A stretch of DNA of 64,000 nt, taken from Apis mellifera (lineage: Eukaryota > Arthropoda > Insecta > Hymenoptera > Apidae). The DNA is taken from contig NC_037653.1 in the NCBI RefSeq assembly GCF_003254395.2, positions 2,046,001 through 2,110,000 of the forward strand, written 5' to 3'. A program made the position numbers and the translations under genes. The notes under the pieces were generated by a model that saw only the letters and a program-made list of their open reading frames with translations, did not search any database and had not been told where the DNA came from. Below are positions 1 through 14,702 of this stretch, piece after piece (the stretch's first letter is position 1; every line of letters begins with the position of its first letter).

Positions 1-3000
1 TCCACTTTCCTTTTTTATACACTCCGCGTCATATACGTAGCTCGATAAATTGAATCGAGAGGAGGCACGATCATGCGACGATCTTTAACTCTCGATTATG
101 GCGGATATTCGTGTCGCTTCGTTGATTCAACGTGATTGCACAATTTGCAACGCGCACTGCATTTGGAAAGTCGCTATCGTGGAGCGAGGTCGAAACTAGA
201 TTTCGATCGGCCGTCTATTCTACGCTTCACTCGTCAAATTGAATCGTTCGACGCGATTAAACCTTGTCCAACTAATGATTGATGGTTTATATCGAATTAT
301 GTTCGACATTTTAAGTGACGAAATTGCGTGACAAGTATGAAAATTCTATGCGGATACTTCTTAAATAGAGGTATGCTTATCGATAAAGTCATTTACGAAC
401 GTCGATAATATCGGTATTCTGTCGGTATTCGTTGAGATATTGTTAAGGCGAAAAGTGATTGAGAAGGAATGCCACATGTTAGATGGTAATGATTTAAAAT
501 TATTTAAAATTTTTTAAATAATTTTTACAGTGATTGTAATTCAAAAGATTACGATTTTAGAGAAACCATAGAAATAAGTTTCACAGTTTAAAAACATACA
601 AATAAAAATGATTTTTTTTATATCAATAATTTTATAAGTACAAATCTGAAAATTATCAATAAATGAATAAGTGCAATCTTATTAAATTTAATAAATGTAA
701 ATTTATTAAATTTTAAGGTTATCGATAATTTGATAATTGCAAATTTTATTTTTGCAGCAAGTGTACGATTTATTTCTTTTTTTATTTCTAAAAGAATTTT
801 GGAAATTTTTGACAATTTTAATTTAATTTTTGATTCATCAAACGATTTTGTATAAACTATAAATTTCGTTAATTAAATTGCTGTAATAATAGTCATATTT
901 ACACTGTATGATATTCGTATTAGATATATTCGAGCTAAGTTTATTCGTGATTTCGCAAATTCATTGAAATAACATTGGAATACCAATATTAACGTGATTA
1001 CGAAAAGAACAGATAATCGAATGTGAATTTACGTAATGCTTTGTCTCGTATCCAATGTGCGTGAGTTGGTAATACAGTAGAAGTCAATTTATTAGAACGC
1101 AATTTTCATTAATGCCTGATGATTAAATTGATTCTGGCTGAGCTCTTATTATCTGACTATCATCAATTGTCACTCCAATCACACGAACTATTTCTTCTTA
1201 TGTTCAGATATTTAAGGATCTCCATCGATTCAAAAATAATATATCGAGTTTGCTAAATTTAAAACATGTCTTTGTAAATTCGAATATATGTAAATTTATC
1301 GTGTTTAGATTTAATATTTATTTGCTTTATTTAATTGTTAATATATTCTTATATTTTTTTTAAAAATTGAATTAGATTTTTAATTGATTAGATGTTGATG
1401 CAAATTGGATTAGATTTTTTTTATATTCAACAATTTTATTTTTTAACAAGTACTCTATTAAATTTCGAGAAATTGAACTATTGAATTCTCAACTAGTCAA
1501 AATATAAATGAATACTAATTTTCTATAAATGAAAAAATTCATGCTAAATATTTCTACCATTTTTACAATATATATTTTAATGTATTAAAATCTATTACAA
1601 ATAGAAATAAAAACTTGATAAATTAACGTATTAAAAAAATGAATTAAATAATTAAAAAATATTTTAATCTAATTTACTTTTAGTTATTTGAACGAAGAAT
1701 GGTAATCATCTAAATTTAATCAAAATAATTAAAAACTATTTCTTTATTCATTATTTGAATGAAAAATCACAGATCAAAGAACCTAACCTAACTCAGTTCC
1801 GATTATTCGAACGAAAAAATCGTAAAAAACAAATAACGAAAAAAATCAATTAGATGTCTATTATATTACGAAATAATCATCCCCAAACTGCTTTACATAA
1901 ATGGACTTCCACTTGTACATTTCCATTTTTCACGTATACGAGAAAATAGTAATAAACAAATAAACAGAAATGTCGGTCATACAGGTGAACCGGCTGTCGC
2001 TTTATCGACTGGGTTCGTTCCCTGGCTTTTATCCCCGATCACATCCGACACGTGTCACATAGAGAATCGACATTCTATTAACCGTTCCATCGGTGGTATA
2101 CATTTTTCTCTTAGAATGCTATTTTTACGTTGGAAAAATGGTTCTTGGCCAGGCTGCGGGGCAAAACCGCTGACAGGAATGTCCTCGATCGTTTGCCCTG
2201 CTAAATAAGGAGCAACCATCTTTTTCATTGGCCACTGACCGTGACCTGATGCATAGAAACGAACGGTTCATGAATCATACTTCGCGAGAGTGAAGTCGCA
2301 GCTTCTTTGCTTCGTAAATTCTTTCTCTTTCTCTTTTTCTCCTTTTTTTTCTTCCAATTAGTCATCTAGAGACTAACTAGACTGTTAGAGTTATGTGTGT
2401 CAAGGTTTCGAAATTTACACGCTAGAATTATAAATGCCACTTTGGAAGCCAAATTGATCAATTTCATTAATGCTAGTCATTTTGAAATAATAATTCTATA
2501 TTTTGGAATTAAATTAAGAAATTGATTGATTTCAGTTTTTACGATTACTAAGAAGATGGTAAGATTTTTAGGTAATTGATGAAAATTTGGTAAAAATTTA
2601 TATTTTTATTCAGATGGAAACATAATTATAATACCTAATTATTTCTATATTATTAATTTTAATAATTTATCTATGAGATAAAAATAACAATTTGGCTTCT
2701 GAATACTTTTCTCTTTCAATTCAAATAATAATAATTTGCTCAACGATTTAACAAACTAACAATGTTAGTCGACGTTACGAGTTGTAATTAATAAATTATG
2801 GATTTTCGTTTTAAAATTGTTACAATTTTAAAATTTAAATAACGTAACAAAATAATCAAATTACTCATGTAATTTTATAAGTAATTAAGTTTCGTAAAGT
2901 TCCATTATGCCACGTAGATTTACCTAATTATGCAAGAGAAATAATGTGATTAATTTCTACGCTTTCAATCCATATTGATCTTCATTGTTTACTGCAAATT

Positions 3001-4950
3001 AATCTAACATGCTCTTCTTATGTACATTAATTAGCCGAGCAAATGAACAAATAAATAAAATTTCAATGAAAATACCATGATAAATTTGAAAATGTTCCAC
3101 GAATGCACCTACCGTCCCCTGAGTCATCGAGCAAGAATCGATCCTTTTATTTTAAAAATCGAATCGAGATACTCTTTCTTTCTTTCTTTCTTTCTTTCTC
3201 TTTCACCATTGCCCCGCGGTTTCATCGTTTGCTAAATACGCAACGCGTCGCGCACCTGGCACTTCCCACGAGACCAAGAATTATTACATATACGGTATAG
3301 GATAATATATATATATGTATATCTATATACATGCGTATTCTAAAGTGTGCGCAAACATACAAAGTAATGGGTCCAATGCGTGGGCCCTAATTACGCTCGA
3401 TTGAGACTTCTTCGCACGAGGGTAAACTCCGAAATGGATGTACCCTTTCGAGGAAGAATAGAGAATTATAGGTATTATAGATTGTTGCAGATGAAATTTT
3501 TGAAATTTTAAAATTCTGATTTTTTTCATGAAATTTTTAATTATTCATCAAATAATAAGTAGGTGCCTTTATAAGTGGTTTGAAATCAGTTTTTATTAGT
3601 TACGCATATAAGATTTTTAATCAATGAAGCGATAGTTTTACAAAATTCGCTCGGTTTTGGTAATTGGAGATTTTGTTTTCAAGTTTCAAGCCGACACTAA
3701 GAGAGCCAAGAATTAATTTAAAATTATTTTGCATTTGTTTTATTATGCAATATGATGAATATATTTTTTTATATTTTATAAAAGAAAAATCAAAATTACA
3801 AGAATTTGATTTTTCTTTGGATTAATTATGTTAGGAAAAGAGAAAAATTATATGATTAAATTCTTCTTATAGAGGCATTGTTGTATTTCTATTATAATTT
3901 GGTAAAAAAGAATTTTTTTTTAAATATTTGAGTTTGGAAAGCTTAACTTAAACTTTTCTTGTTGAGGCAAGAATAAAAGTTGTGATATTTATCATGTATT
4001 AGTTTCTTTATAATAAATAGACTGTAAATATTTATGCATTTATGCGAAATTTTAATACATAAAAATCTACAAAATGCATATTACGTGAAGAAAGATATAA
4101 AATATATTAAATATGTACTGTATTTAGCTATAATCTCAATAAAAATTTGATTTTTGCATAAAAAATCTACAGTCCATTAATAATGAGTTTCAAATCTTAA
4201 CATTAGAATTATTAAATTGATCAAAAAAATGATGGGTTTCAAATTTTTTGATTTTGAAATTACTTAAAAATGTGTAAATGCATTTGATAACATTGATATT
4301 GATTTTTATTTAGCATTAGAAATATCATTATATTCAATTAACTTAATTCTTTGTGGCACAAATAGTTTTATATAGTAAAAAGAGTCATGTTGTACAGAAT
4401 TTTATTTTAATAAAATACATAAAAATAAAATTACTTGTTAAACATGTAAAGTGATACAGTAAAATGAGCAAAACAAAATACCAAATTAATTAGATATACT
4501 TAATTAACAATCATTGACAACTTGTGATTACTTCAATTTTTCTAACTTATAAATTAAAACTCTCTATGCCCAAAGAATCAATTCTAATCAATCCAATTTA
4601 AAATAAATAGATACATTATAATTACAAATCCGTAGTTCTAATGTGTCATTAACAATCATTAACTAATAAACCACTGAATTTTTAATCACCGAATTCCAAA
4701 TAATTAAACTCATTCATTTCATGTGCAACAACCTAACCTAAAATCTCTAATGAATGACAACCGCATTGATCACACACGTTCACAAGGAGATCAAAGGATA
4801 GATTTAACGCCGATGATTTGTTGTAACACCGATAATAATTATTTATTGAAAATTAAAGTAACAAATTATTGGAGATTCTTCCAGTCGCCGTAGCGCTCTT
4901 TGTCCGTATTATAAAATATTGCCTCCTTCGTCCGGCTATGTATCTCTCCG
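1..4950. other. AT-rich noncoding DNA
   Basis: No supportable gene. Two less AT-rich blocks at 1-260 and 1960-2300 contain non-repetitive, CpG-containing sequence that could be conserved noncoding elements. Between them are T/A-rich stretches and short homopolymers. Confidence 0.6.
3172..3203 (+). repeat. (TTTC)n repeat
   Basis: About seven CTTT units in AT-rich DNA. Confidence 0.9.
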
Positions 4951-5400
4951 GACTTTGTCCTTTATTATTAAACTCGACTCTCTCTCTCTCTCTCACACGC
5001 ACGCTTCGAACACGCTTTCCATCTTCACACGCGCTCTCTCCCTTCCACGCAAGTACCCTAGTAGCGTCGATTCTCTCTCACACTCGTTCTTATATTGCTC
5101 CATATGTACCCTCGCCGCGAAAAAGTATTTCTTCGTCGTTGCTCGATGATCGGCCGGTGACGTTTCGTTCCGTGGGATGGAAACGACTACTGGCCGCAAT
5201 GATTCGATAAAAAGATTCGATTGCTCGTCGAGGGATGATTGTCCCTTGATTGAAAACTGTCCCTCGGCTCCGTTGGACCAAGAGAGAGAGAAGCTTGGAG
5301 CGGAGATGGCGCGACGTGTACCCATATGGCGCGCCATCTTTTTAATCTTTGAGCCACGCGATTTCGAACGTGTCACGTGCACTCATTAAGGCTTGACTAT
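4951..5400. other. GC-richer island with overlapping open frames
   Basis: A (TC)n run at 4978-4994 is followed by about 400 bp of CpG-containing sequence open on both strands (up to 129 codons on the minus strand). No protein family is recognised and the frames compete with one another. It may be a promoter or conserved noncoding block. Confidence 0.4.
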
Positions 5401-6556
5401 TGGTTTGACAACAAGGGGATGGGATAAATTGAAGGATGGTGAATGGGAAGAATTTTTTCTGTGATTCGTGGATTGATAATTTAGGGGAGATGAAGGGATG
5501 GGATGAAGAAGTTGGAATTTTATGATTACTTTTTTAATACTGGAAAGAAGTTTTTTTTTTTTTTTCAAATTTAAGATGTGAGAGAGATTTTTTTTTAAAT
5601 TTTTCTTTTCTTCTACTTTAAATAATTAAATAATTACGAAAAAACAATCCTTTGAACATATAAATATATAAAAGACAATATTTATATATCCTATTCTTAA
5701 AACTTTTACTTTAAGAAAAAACAAAGAAGAACAATCAAAAGATCCTTTCTAATAAATTTAACCATGGACGCAATCAAGTTTTCACACAGAATGATAATTC
5801 AAAAAACGAAGCCAGTGCTAATTTCCGAGTTTGCAAACGCGTGAAAAACGTGGCTCTGTGTTCCTGAAAGACACCGAGTCGAGGTTTACAGGGCGAAAAA
5901 GATTCGAGAATGAGCGCATAATCTACTGTGTGGGAATAATAAACTGCGATGGAGCACCCGTACCGACGCGGAAGTAATCCGATAATCTCATTAGATGGGT
6001 CTCCATAAAATCGTTAACCGCCATCCAACCCATAAACGTGTCCCGTTTCTGACGTTGCTTTCCCCTCGACAACCAGCTCATCTTTATCCCTTGCTTTTGC
6101 CTCTTTCATCCCTTTTCCGTTTCCTTTTCTTCTCTTTTTTGACTGGCTAATTTAATTTGTCTCACCTTCCTCTCTCTCTCTCCCCCCCCCCTTTTCTCCG
6201 AAGCGATTAAAAAAAGTGTTCCATCGTGGATAGTGAGACACTTTGGGAAACTTGATCTTTAATAGAATAATTATATTATGTGTATTGTATTAAGTAATAA
6301 TGTAAAGTGATTAAAGTCACGAGAATAATTAAATAATTAAATAAATGCGCAATCGAGAAATTTTCGCACATTTATACATCTAATTTTGTGTTATTTGCAA
6401 GTTATATGCTGTCTATCTGGGATACGAAAAATGTTGAAGAATATTTTCAAGAATTCGAAAAATTTTTCCATCCACAATGAAATCCATTCCTCCATTTTGA
6501 ACCATTTTCCAAATTAAATTAATTCCTGTGTCTCCCATGTGAAAATTCCATTGATG

Positions 6557-6594
<38 letters not shown>

Positions 6595-8142
6595 CGATTA
6601 TTATTATTCTCCTGGCAAATCGAAAACACGGAGGAAACGCGTGTGTCAAGTTGAAATCGGGCACGCGTTTCGCACGCGCTCATCGCTATTGAAGGAGCGA
6701 GTGGAGGGGAAAGAGTGGGGAGGAGAGGAGAAGGGAGAAGGAGTGGGGGAAGGAGAGGTCTGTGGAGGGGTAGAGGACCGGTTTGTACGAGCAATTTTCT
6801 GTTTCTCATTACCGACTGCATTAGCGGAATATTCGCGTGCGATATTAGGACCCGATGTAAATTAACTGGATTAAATGCGCCGGCCGATTGCATCAATCTC
6901 ATTAAGCGGGGCGCATAATGTTTGACGAGAGAGAACGGGTGGCGCGAATCTAGGCGGTCGGTCAGTAACGATGTTTGGGGATGCTCTGATAATTATCAAA
7001 TCCGTTGTTTGCGCCGGGCAAATCGAAAATAATAAAAACAGTTGGTGTCTGGAGGGGGTGCACGCGATAGGAGTCCGAGATTTTCGAAACTCTGCGAACT
7101 TTCGAACGCGTGAAAATTTGTAGGTTAGGCGTCGAGCGAATCGAAAATAATAATCACATCCAGTGCTCTGTATACGCGAATGGAACGACGAACTCTGTGA
7201 ACACAATTTGAAACAATTTGTGAACTTTTCGAATGCGAAACATTGGATTATAGATGATAAGTTTGGATAATTTAATAGTCATTCCGTGAACTTATGTGTA
7301 CGAAGTGTGAAAATTTATAAGTTGATGCAAAGGTGAGATTTGAGAGTGTTATTTTTGTTAGTGAATACTGCATTGGGAATGGAAATTATTGGATAATTAG
7401 TCTCAATCCAGTGTGACATGAAATAAATAATCATGGATGAAAACATTTGAAAATAAAATTTTCAAAAATTGGTTTTGGGATATTATGTAGTCGAAAGCAA
7501 CTTTTTTAGAGTTTTCAAATGAATTTCCACTTTAAAATTGTTCTTAAGAATTATTTTAGGCGTAATGGATATTAATCTCGAAAGTTTTATTACAAATTTA
7601 TTTTTTTCCTAAAGATTTACTCTACGAGTATTGCATTCGAGAATTGTTTTCTATGAATACTCGTAAAAAATTTGTTTGGAGAGTTTAATTCGATGTATTT
7701 CGTGTCTAACCTAAAAATGTATATTTATTTAATCTGATTCTTGCTATTTCTAAGCAAAAAATCATTGATGCGTTTCAAAAATCGAAAAAAAAAAAACAAA
7801 CAAAATTAAACTAAACTAAACTAAACAATTAATCAAGTTATTTAAAGTTAGATTAGAATCTAACTTTATGGAATGGAAGAATTTAAAGAAAAAAATTAGG
7901 TTAGATTAAAAAGCCTAGGTCATTCAAACTTAGATTAGTTTAGAGCCATCGTTAAAGGGCCATCGAAGAAAAAACTTGGAGCATATTTAAAATTAAATTA
8001 ACGTCTTGATATCTCTGCCGTTAATTTTTTAACTAATAATCAAAATTAGCAATTATGAAACAATAATCCCAAAATTTCGACCGATGACAAATATCGATCC
8101 TGTGAGCACGATATATAACACTTTTAACTTTCTTATCGAGTT
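5401..8142. other. Noncoding DNA with a GC-richer block
   Basis: AT-rich apart from 5830-6190 and 6640-7200. The second block has a purine-rich tract and CpG-containing sequence such as GCGCCGGCCGATTGC-like motifs near 6877. No gene supported. Confidence 0.55.
6560..6588. repeat. (TA)n microsatellite
   Basis: About 14 TA units upstream of a purine-rich stretch at 6690-6780. Confidence 0.95.
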
Positions 8143-8395
8143 CTAGCGATAGTTTCGCCCCGAACTTGCGTAATTCATCGAATCGGATTGGTCGTTGAAT
8201 CGGTAATTTGCGGTCGGGTGTCGGTAACCCGCAGCTCCAACTTCTAGAATTTCGATCGGCCGGTGTTGGTTCCCCGCTGTGGTCCTACGACTACTAGAAT
8301 CTGTCATCGTCCCCGATATTCCACCGGCACAGGTGGATGATGTTTGACTTTCAGTATGATAACCGTTGTTCAAATATTCGTGGGCCAGAAGTAGA
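8143..8395 (-). CDS. Possible terminal exon of an unidentified gene
   Basis: The minus strand is open from an AG at 8397-8396 (GAGTTTAG, modest pyrimidine tract) to a TAG at 8145-8143, about 83 codons. The peptide has a protein-like composition unlike the surrounding low-complexity frames: LAHEYLNNGYHTESQTSS, then Gly/Ser/Thr-rich, PIEILEVGAAGYRHP and a Tyr/Asn-rich end, NYASSGRNYR. This could be the cytoplasmic tail of a receptor or adhesion molecule, or a disordered C-terminus; I do not recognise it. No matching upstream exon was found between here and the DUF704x gene, so its remaining exons may lie far away, or it may be chance. The frame extends further upstream to 8520, but that part is AT-rich and unlike coding sequence. 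Confidence 0.38.
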
Positions 8396-11300
8396 CTAAA
8401 CTCGGATGTCGTAGAGAATTTCAGAGATTTCAAGCTTTTCGAAAAATAATTATGATTTTTTTTGATTTTTCTTCGTTGAATTAAATTCTTCGAAATTTTA
8501 TTATTAATTATTTCTGCCAATTAAGAAATATATCATTGGTTTTGCATGTGTATAAATAGAGTATAGATTTGTTTTAGAAAAAAAAAAAGAAATGTTTTAT
8601 CCAACATATTAATTTCATCAATTGGTAAACCAGATAAAAAGATGCAATTGTTTTTAACAATTGTCAAAGAATAATTTTTTAAATCTCTGTCACAGTGCAG
8701 TGTCTGCTTCTCTCTCTTCTTTCGTTCTTATCGATTCGATTCACGTCTCTCACGCACGCTCCAATCAGAACCGAGGACCCGAGACTAAGATTCGCAAGAA
8801 GTGCACGACAGACGCGAGATGTGCGATCGAAAAAAAAGAAAAAAAAAAAACAACGTGCTTGTTTCGACCGCGGGGCACCTCTGATTGCTGTCACAATGAG
8901 CCTTATTATCCCTATTGAAGCCTAGAATTAATCCTTAACCTCTACGTTCTTTTTTTTTTTTTTTCACCTTAAGGTTATGCTAAATACGCTTGCATCTTCT
9001 TAGGTACAAGTACGGCATCTAAGGTGCTAATCGTTTTAAAAGTCCTAACCTCTAAGTGTTTTCTCTGTCTACTTGTCCAGTGTACAGTAAAACAAATGTC
9101 AAAATTAATAAGAAAATGAACAAAAGACGTCTCCTCCTCGTGTTGTAATTTTGCTCAACTCCTCTGTACAAATGGCAGAATAAAGGCGAGTTTACACTTG
9201 CATGCATATGCATTATTTTTTCACAAATTTCAAATATTTGAAATATTTTACACCAATTTAATAGTTGAATTCATTCCTAAGCTAAATTTTTCAAAAATTT
9301 CTCAACAAATGAAATATAATTATAATATAACACTTTAGTGTTCATAGTTTAAGCTTATTTTAACTGAAAGGAAACAAGCAAGACTAACTGTAAGAAACAA
9401 AAAATCGGTGTCAAATTTCGCTTCAAGGTTCCTTCTTCCTAAGAATTGGTAAATATAGTAATAGGATACTAAAGAGAGCGTTACTGTCACTGAAAAGGTT
9501 GTTCACTTGTTTCTAGTTACATCATGAATATACAAAAATGAAAACTAATTTTCATTTTGTCCATTCTGAACGAAAACAGTATTATAATATAATACAAATA
9601 TATTATGCACGTTAAAGTGTAAATTCGCTTTAAGCAACTCGGTTGAGAAGATACGCATGAAAGTCGATCGATCTCTCTCTCTCTCTTTCTCGTTCTTCTG
9701 AGGAGCTTGAAAAGGAGAGCGTCTTTCGCTCGATTAAATGAACGCCTCTGAAAGGAAGGAGCCTTTGATCCACCGCATTTTTCCGCATGTCGCGCGGCCA
9801 TTTTTCCCCACACTTCGACATTTTCTCGACTCTTATTCCCCCTCCTCTTCGCGCACGTTATATACCGTATGCTCATTTCTAAAAGAGCCTTTGGACCGTA
9901 AAATGTTCCAGAAATATTTCTCTTTTATTTCTAGAGAGGTTAGGTTGTCAGAAAAATTATCCTCGCGAGAAGTATGGGGAGGGGGGGGGGAAGAAGTATA
10001 GTTGGTGAAATAGGTAAGGCCATAACTCATACTCTAGCCAAATGGAGGCGAACAAATAACGGGTGGCGGACCAATAACCGGTTCATTAATTGCACTACTT
10101 TCACGAGGAGAGTTTTTCTGACAACTCTTACGAGGAGTGCATTTTCTCTCCTTAAAAAGTACGTGAAAAATGTTAATAGAAATAGGAGGAGGATTTACAG
10201 TACAGCAATAGTTGGATAACTACGTAAATTTTGCACTTATCGCGTAATGGTATTGAAATTGATACGAGTTGATCAGATTTCCTTTGCATTTTGATTTTTC
10301 GAAAAGAAAAAAAGACAAGTTCAAAAATAAAAGTTCAAATTTATTAGATAGTAGTACTAGTAGTACTTTGTTTTTACTAAATGTAAAAAAAAAGAGAAAT
10401 GGATTTAAATAAGATAAAATAAATGCTAGATAAAGACTTAAATTTTATATTCAACTCCAATATGATTCGACCTCAGAACTAGGATCTATTCTTCTGTTTC
10501 GTCGAACATAAAGAGAGCAACAATTTTCACAAATCTGAATCTTTTCGTGCAATCGCAGTTATCCAACGCAATCTTATCTTTTATCTTTTCAATTTTATTT
10601 TTCCAAGCCACGAATTCTTCGTGGATCAAAGGTCTATCTTCATATTCGTAATTATGAAAAAAAAAAAAAAAAAAATCAAACAGCGTAAAAACTACGTTTA
10701 CCGCGATTGGAAAAGTGGTAAAATAGCGATTGGCTTTTCTTATATTTCATTTACACGCACACACGCACACTCTCTCTCTCTTTCTCTCTCTCTCTCTTTA
10801 TTAATCTTACTTTTTAACTTTTTATTTCACTCTCTCTTCTTTCTTTTTTTTTCAACTTTTTTTTCTCACTTCATCTTTCCCCCATTGTTGCTTACTCCTT
10901 CGTTCGTGCCTCGTTACTCCTCTCTCTCTCTCTCTCTCCCTTCCTTTTCATCTCACCTCTCGTTACTCGGTTCGGGTTAATTATTACAAAGATGCTTGTA
11001 CAATAATATAATATAGACTCTATATTAGTTACAATAATATCGTAGCGTCCTAACTCGCGATCGATCGATCCGTATCCACCCTCCCCCCTCCCATCCTCTC
11101 TCCTCACTCTTCTCATCCAGATTGCGGACAAACTGATATAACTGGAACATCTCTGGCTTATAAAGTCGCGATATTTTTTTCTTTTTCCCTTTTCTACTCA
11201 CGGTTTGCGTCACATTATTGCTTATTGCTTACGTTAACGTGCCTTATTTTTCGTGGAAAAATTCCTTCAAGTCGATTCCATCGATCGTGATCGTTCTTCG

Positions 11301-13204
11301 TAATTCGATCGATATTTCAATATATCAAAAATTTTTCGAATTGTTTGGAGAATCTTTGGAAATTTTTTTTATCGTGGATCTTATTGAACAAAATATCTCG
11401 ATTTTCTTTCCATCTTTGGATCGATAAGGGTCTGAACTGATTTTTGGTCAATTTTTTAGGAATTTTTCCACGAGACCAGACGCGTTTTGGCAAAGAAAAA
11501 TGAAAGTGAATTGAAGGAAGGGGAAGAATCAGAGTTCGTGATTCTTAATTTCATTTTAAAAGATCGAGCCAATTTTTCTTAATAAGAAAAAAAAAAAATT
11601 AAATCGGAATTTAAATTTAAATTTTCACGATTATAAAAAAGAATTTGCACAAACATTCACAGCCTTACATATATAACAAACGATTGTTCGCAACTAAATT
11701 TCTAAGAATGATTTTTAATCTCCTGTTTGTAACGAGTTAATATTATACCCCTCGAATTCTATTCTTCAAACCCGAGTTTAAAGGAGAGAGAAATATTTCG
11801 AACGTATGGATACAACGGGCCGAATATATAAATCCATCACAGTTACAATATTACACTTTACACGTATCGGCCGTTCGTATCATATCCCCGATATTTCCCG
11901 CCCCCTCTTTCAAACGATCCTTGGAACAACTTGGAATCGAAAAGTCGAAACACTCCAAGTCCAAGTAATTTAATCCCCGGAACAAGGTTTTTATTATCCG
12001 TCCCCCGATTATCCCGTTAATGGGATACAGAAAAAAAGGAATTTATATACAGAAATGGATTAAACGTTGCGAATAAAAATGTTTGAAACAAGGGCGGCAT
12101 TGATATTCTGCGATGGTGGCGATGAAATAAATTTGAGCGGTGGAACCACCTCCTTCCATCCCCTCTCCTCTGCCGCTTTTCGAAATTGCCTTCATCGTTT
12201 CGCGTTGCTTCTCCTCTCCCTCCCCTCCTCCTCTCCCGATGGAAGTTAATTGAATCGTCGAAATAGTGATGGCACCGAAATACCAGAAATATTTGTATTA
12301 AATTTATCATCCGGCAGCGCGACGTTTCTGTTTAGCCATGCAGAATATATATATATGTATGTATATGTGTGTGTGTATAGCGAATCTCTGCACCGAGAAT
12401 AGTATTCGAGAGTTAACACGAAACACGAAATAACATTACATTATCGAATAAATTATTCGATGTTATTAACGATGTGGCGATTTTTCCAAGAAAATTTTTT
12501 ATTGACGAGAACTCTGATTCTTCTTCTCGTCGTTCAACTCTTCGGCGCGCCAGATTTACGCGTGGTTAATCCAACTGCGTTTGAATTCACTTCGTTAACG
12601 CTCTTTTCTCTTCCAACACTTGCGGCTGTACCGCGTTGTACCGGTGTCGGTTTCCACTCTCAACCTTGAGGATCGTTTTAGCACAGTGGTTCTCAACCTC
12701 GGCGAGTCGCGGCTTCTTTGAAAGGTTAGGTTAGGTCAAAGGTTTCTTCTGTAAAAAATTTTCGAGTTTCGTAGATGTACGTTGTATTCTTGTGGTTGTT
12801 AAAATTGGTTAAAAATTGGAAAATTTCTTACATTGAATTTTTTGGGGGGAAAAAGTAATTTATTAATTAAAGAGGAAAAGTATTTTGATCCAATTAATAT
12901 CCAATAGGACCAATATTCGAATAATTAAATTAATTAATAAAGTTTTCACGACATTTGAGACACGCGTCAGTTGAGAAACACTGTTTATATAGAAATATCA
13001 GAATGTTTCATTCGCTGATTAACTCAAAATTATGTTTTTTCACTTTGAGAACGAATCTTTTACTCGGCAAAAATAAATCGAAATCATCGAATTTTTCATC
13101 GTCCAAATCTCGAAACATCGTTCGTAAAATATATTTTCCTTTCGTTTCGGAAAAATAACGAAAATAATTCAGAAGCTTTGAAACGTGTTTTTCCTGTTTT
13201 GGTT

Positions 13205-13320
13205 AGTTATCGAGATAGCTAGCGGTTATTAGAGCTATTATATAATAGCTAACGGTATACATTTAGGTATAACACGGCTAATAGCCCTTTGTAGCTATTA
13301 CATAACAGCTAACAGTGCAA
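13205..13320. repeat. Cluster of AGCTATTA palindromic motifs
   Basis: A perfect 18-bp palindrome AGCTATTATATAATAGCT lies at 13233-13250. Related forms flank it: GATAGCTAGCGGTTATTAG before, ACGGCTAATAGCC at about 13274 and GTAGCTATTACATAACAGCT from 13291. It looks like a decayed short inverted or direct repeat. Confidence 0.7.
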
Positions 13321-13446
13321 TCAACCTTTAATAGATCTACTAATATTTCGTGTGGTAATTGAATTCTGCCCGAGGCTTTTTCCACCGGACGCAAAACCTG
13401 TTTGGCAGACAGAGAATCATCCATTGTCCTCTGGAACATTGTATTT

Positions 13447-13477
<31 letters not shown>

Positions 13478-14678
13478 TTGAAAATGGAAAATTCGTTTTT
13501 TTGTACTTTGTAAAAGAGAATTTTAAAACTGTTTTCTTGAAAAAAAAAAATTCGAAAAAATTCACAAAATCAAGACTAAAATAAAATTATGTAACTTTCT
13601 CTCATAACAATATTGTATTATTGTTAATCGAAATAAATCGCAAGAATCGTTGTTTCCTATTGTATTATTATGCCTATAAATATGAACAGTTGTATCAGCT
13701 ATTTCAACGATATTTTCCTTTTATTGCAATAATCAACAATTGCAACAAATTTTCAACACGTGCAATTGCACGTGAAAAAACAAACAGAATACTATTCGTT
13801 TACGTTAATCTTTCGTCACGAAAGAAAAATAAATACATAACACGAATAATCGTCTTATGTCAGTACCCAGATACGTTTCCACTTAACATAAAATTTTCAA
13901 TTCTCTATCTTATACATAACATAAGTTATTCATTTTTTTGTTAGTCCCAAACTTAAAATTATTCTCGAAAATTGAACAACCTCGATGCTTCGAGAAACGG
14001 GCAGAAAAATTTTCCATCATATATCCTCTTCCCACCAACGATATAAAATACACGCGCGGTGCACACTTAAGGTACTTCCTCCTCGCGCAAAGAGGAGAAC
14101 GTTGTAAAAGAAAACATTTGCCGAGTAACCTCTCTCTCCCCCCTCCCCCTCTCCCCATATACGCGCCATATTAAACCTATCCTCTATGTATTCTCTACCT
14201 TAAAAGATAACGACCTCTGCCGGTCGATCGTCTTACTAACTAAAAACGTGACGCTGCATTTCTCTCCCTCCCTCTTATCCGTCCTTCCTTGGATAAATCG
14301 ATCCTTTTTCTTCGTTATTTTTTTTTTTTATTTTTTTTTCTTTCTTTTTCTTACTTTCGTTTCGCCAAAAGAAGAATCCGATCGATCGACGCGCCGCGAT
14401 CTCGGCTCGTGATATGGTTCTAACCATAAAAACTTGTGTAATTACTGTTTCGTCAGCTTTACCCGATTTTTTTTTTTTCTTCTTTATTTTAATTAGCTAG
14501 TGCCTACGAGCTACATCGGTAAAAAAACCTACTGGCCAGGGGAAATTCGCGTTCGATCATTCACGATCACCCTCCTCTCCTCCTCTTCTTTCACATCGTC
14601 CTGGAAGGAACGCACAACCGGTTTCCCTTTCTTGAGAGAGAGAGAAGGAAAAAAAATTCCCTTCGAGGGTTAATACTT

Positions 14679-14702
14679 CCTTCCTTCCTTCCTTCCTTCC
14701 TC
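14679..14702 (+). repeat. (TTCC)n repeat
   Basis: Six TTCC units within a pyrimidine-rich region. Confidence 0.9.

Noticed and set aside
4869..5389. Overlapping frames on both strands in the 5-kb island
   Set aside because: They compete with one another, run through a CT microsatellite and show no known motif.
12460..12669. 69-codon plus-strand frame with a hydrophobic, signal-like start
   Set aside because: Isolated, short, no family, and such frames are expected by chance in this much sequence.
13278..13433. Exon-like minus-strand stretch after a TTCCAG (RTMDDSLSAKQV...)
   Set aside because: The peptide is unrecognised, runs into the palindrome cluster, and lies downstream of the DUF704x stop without partner exons.
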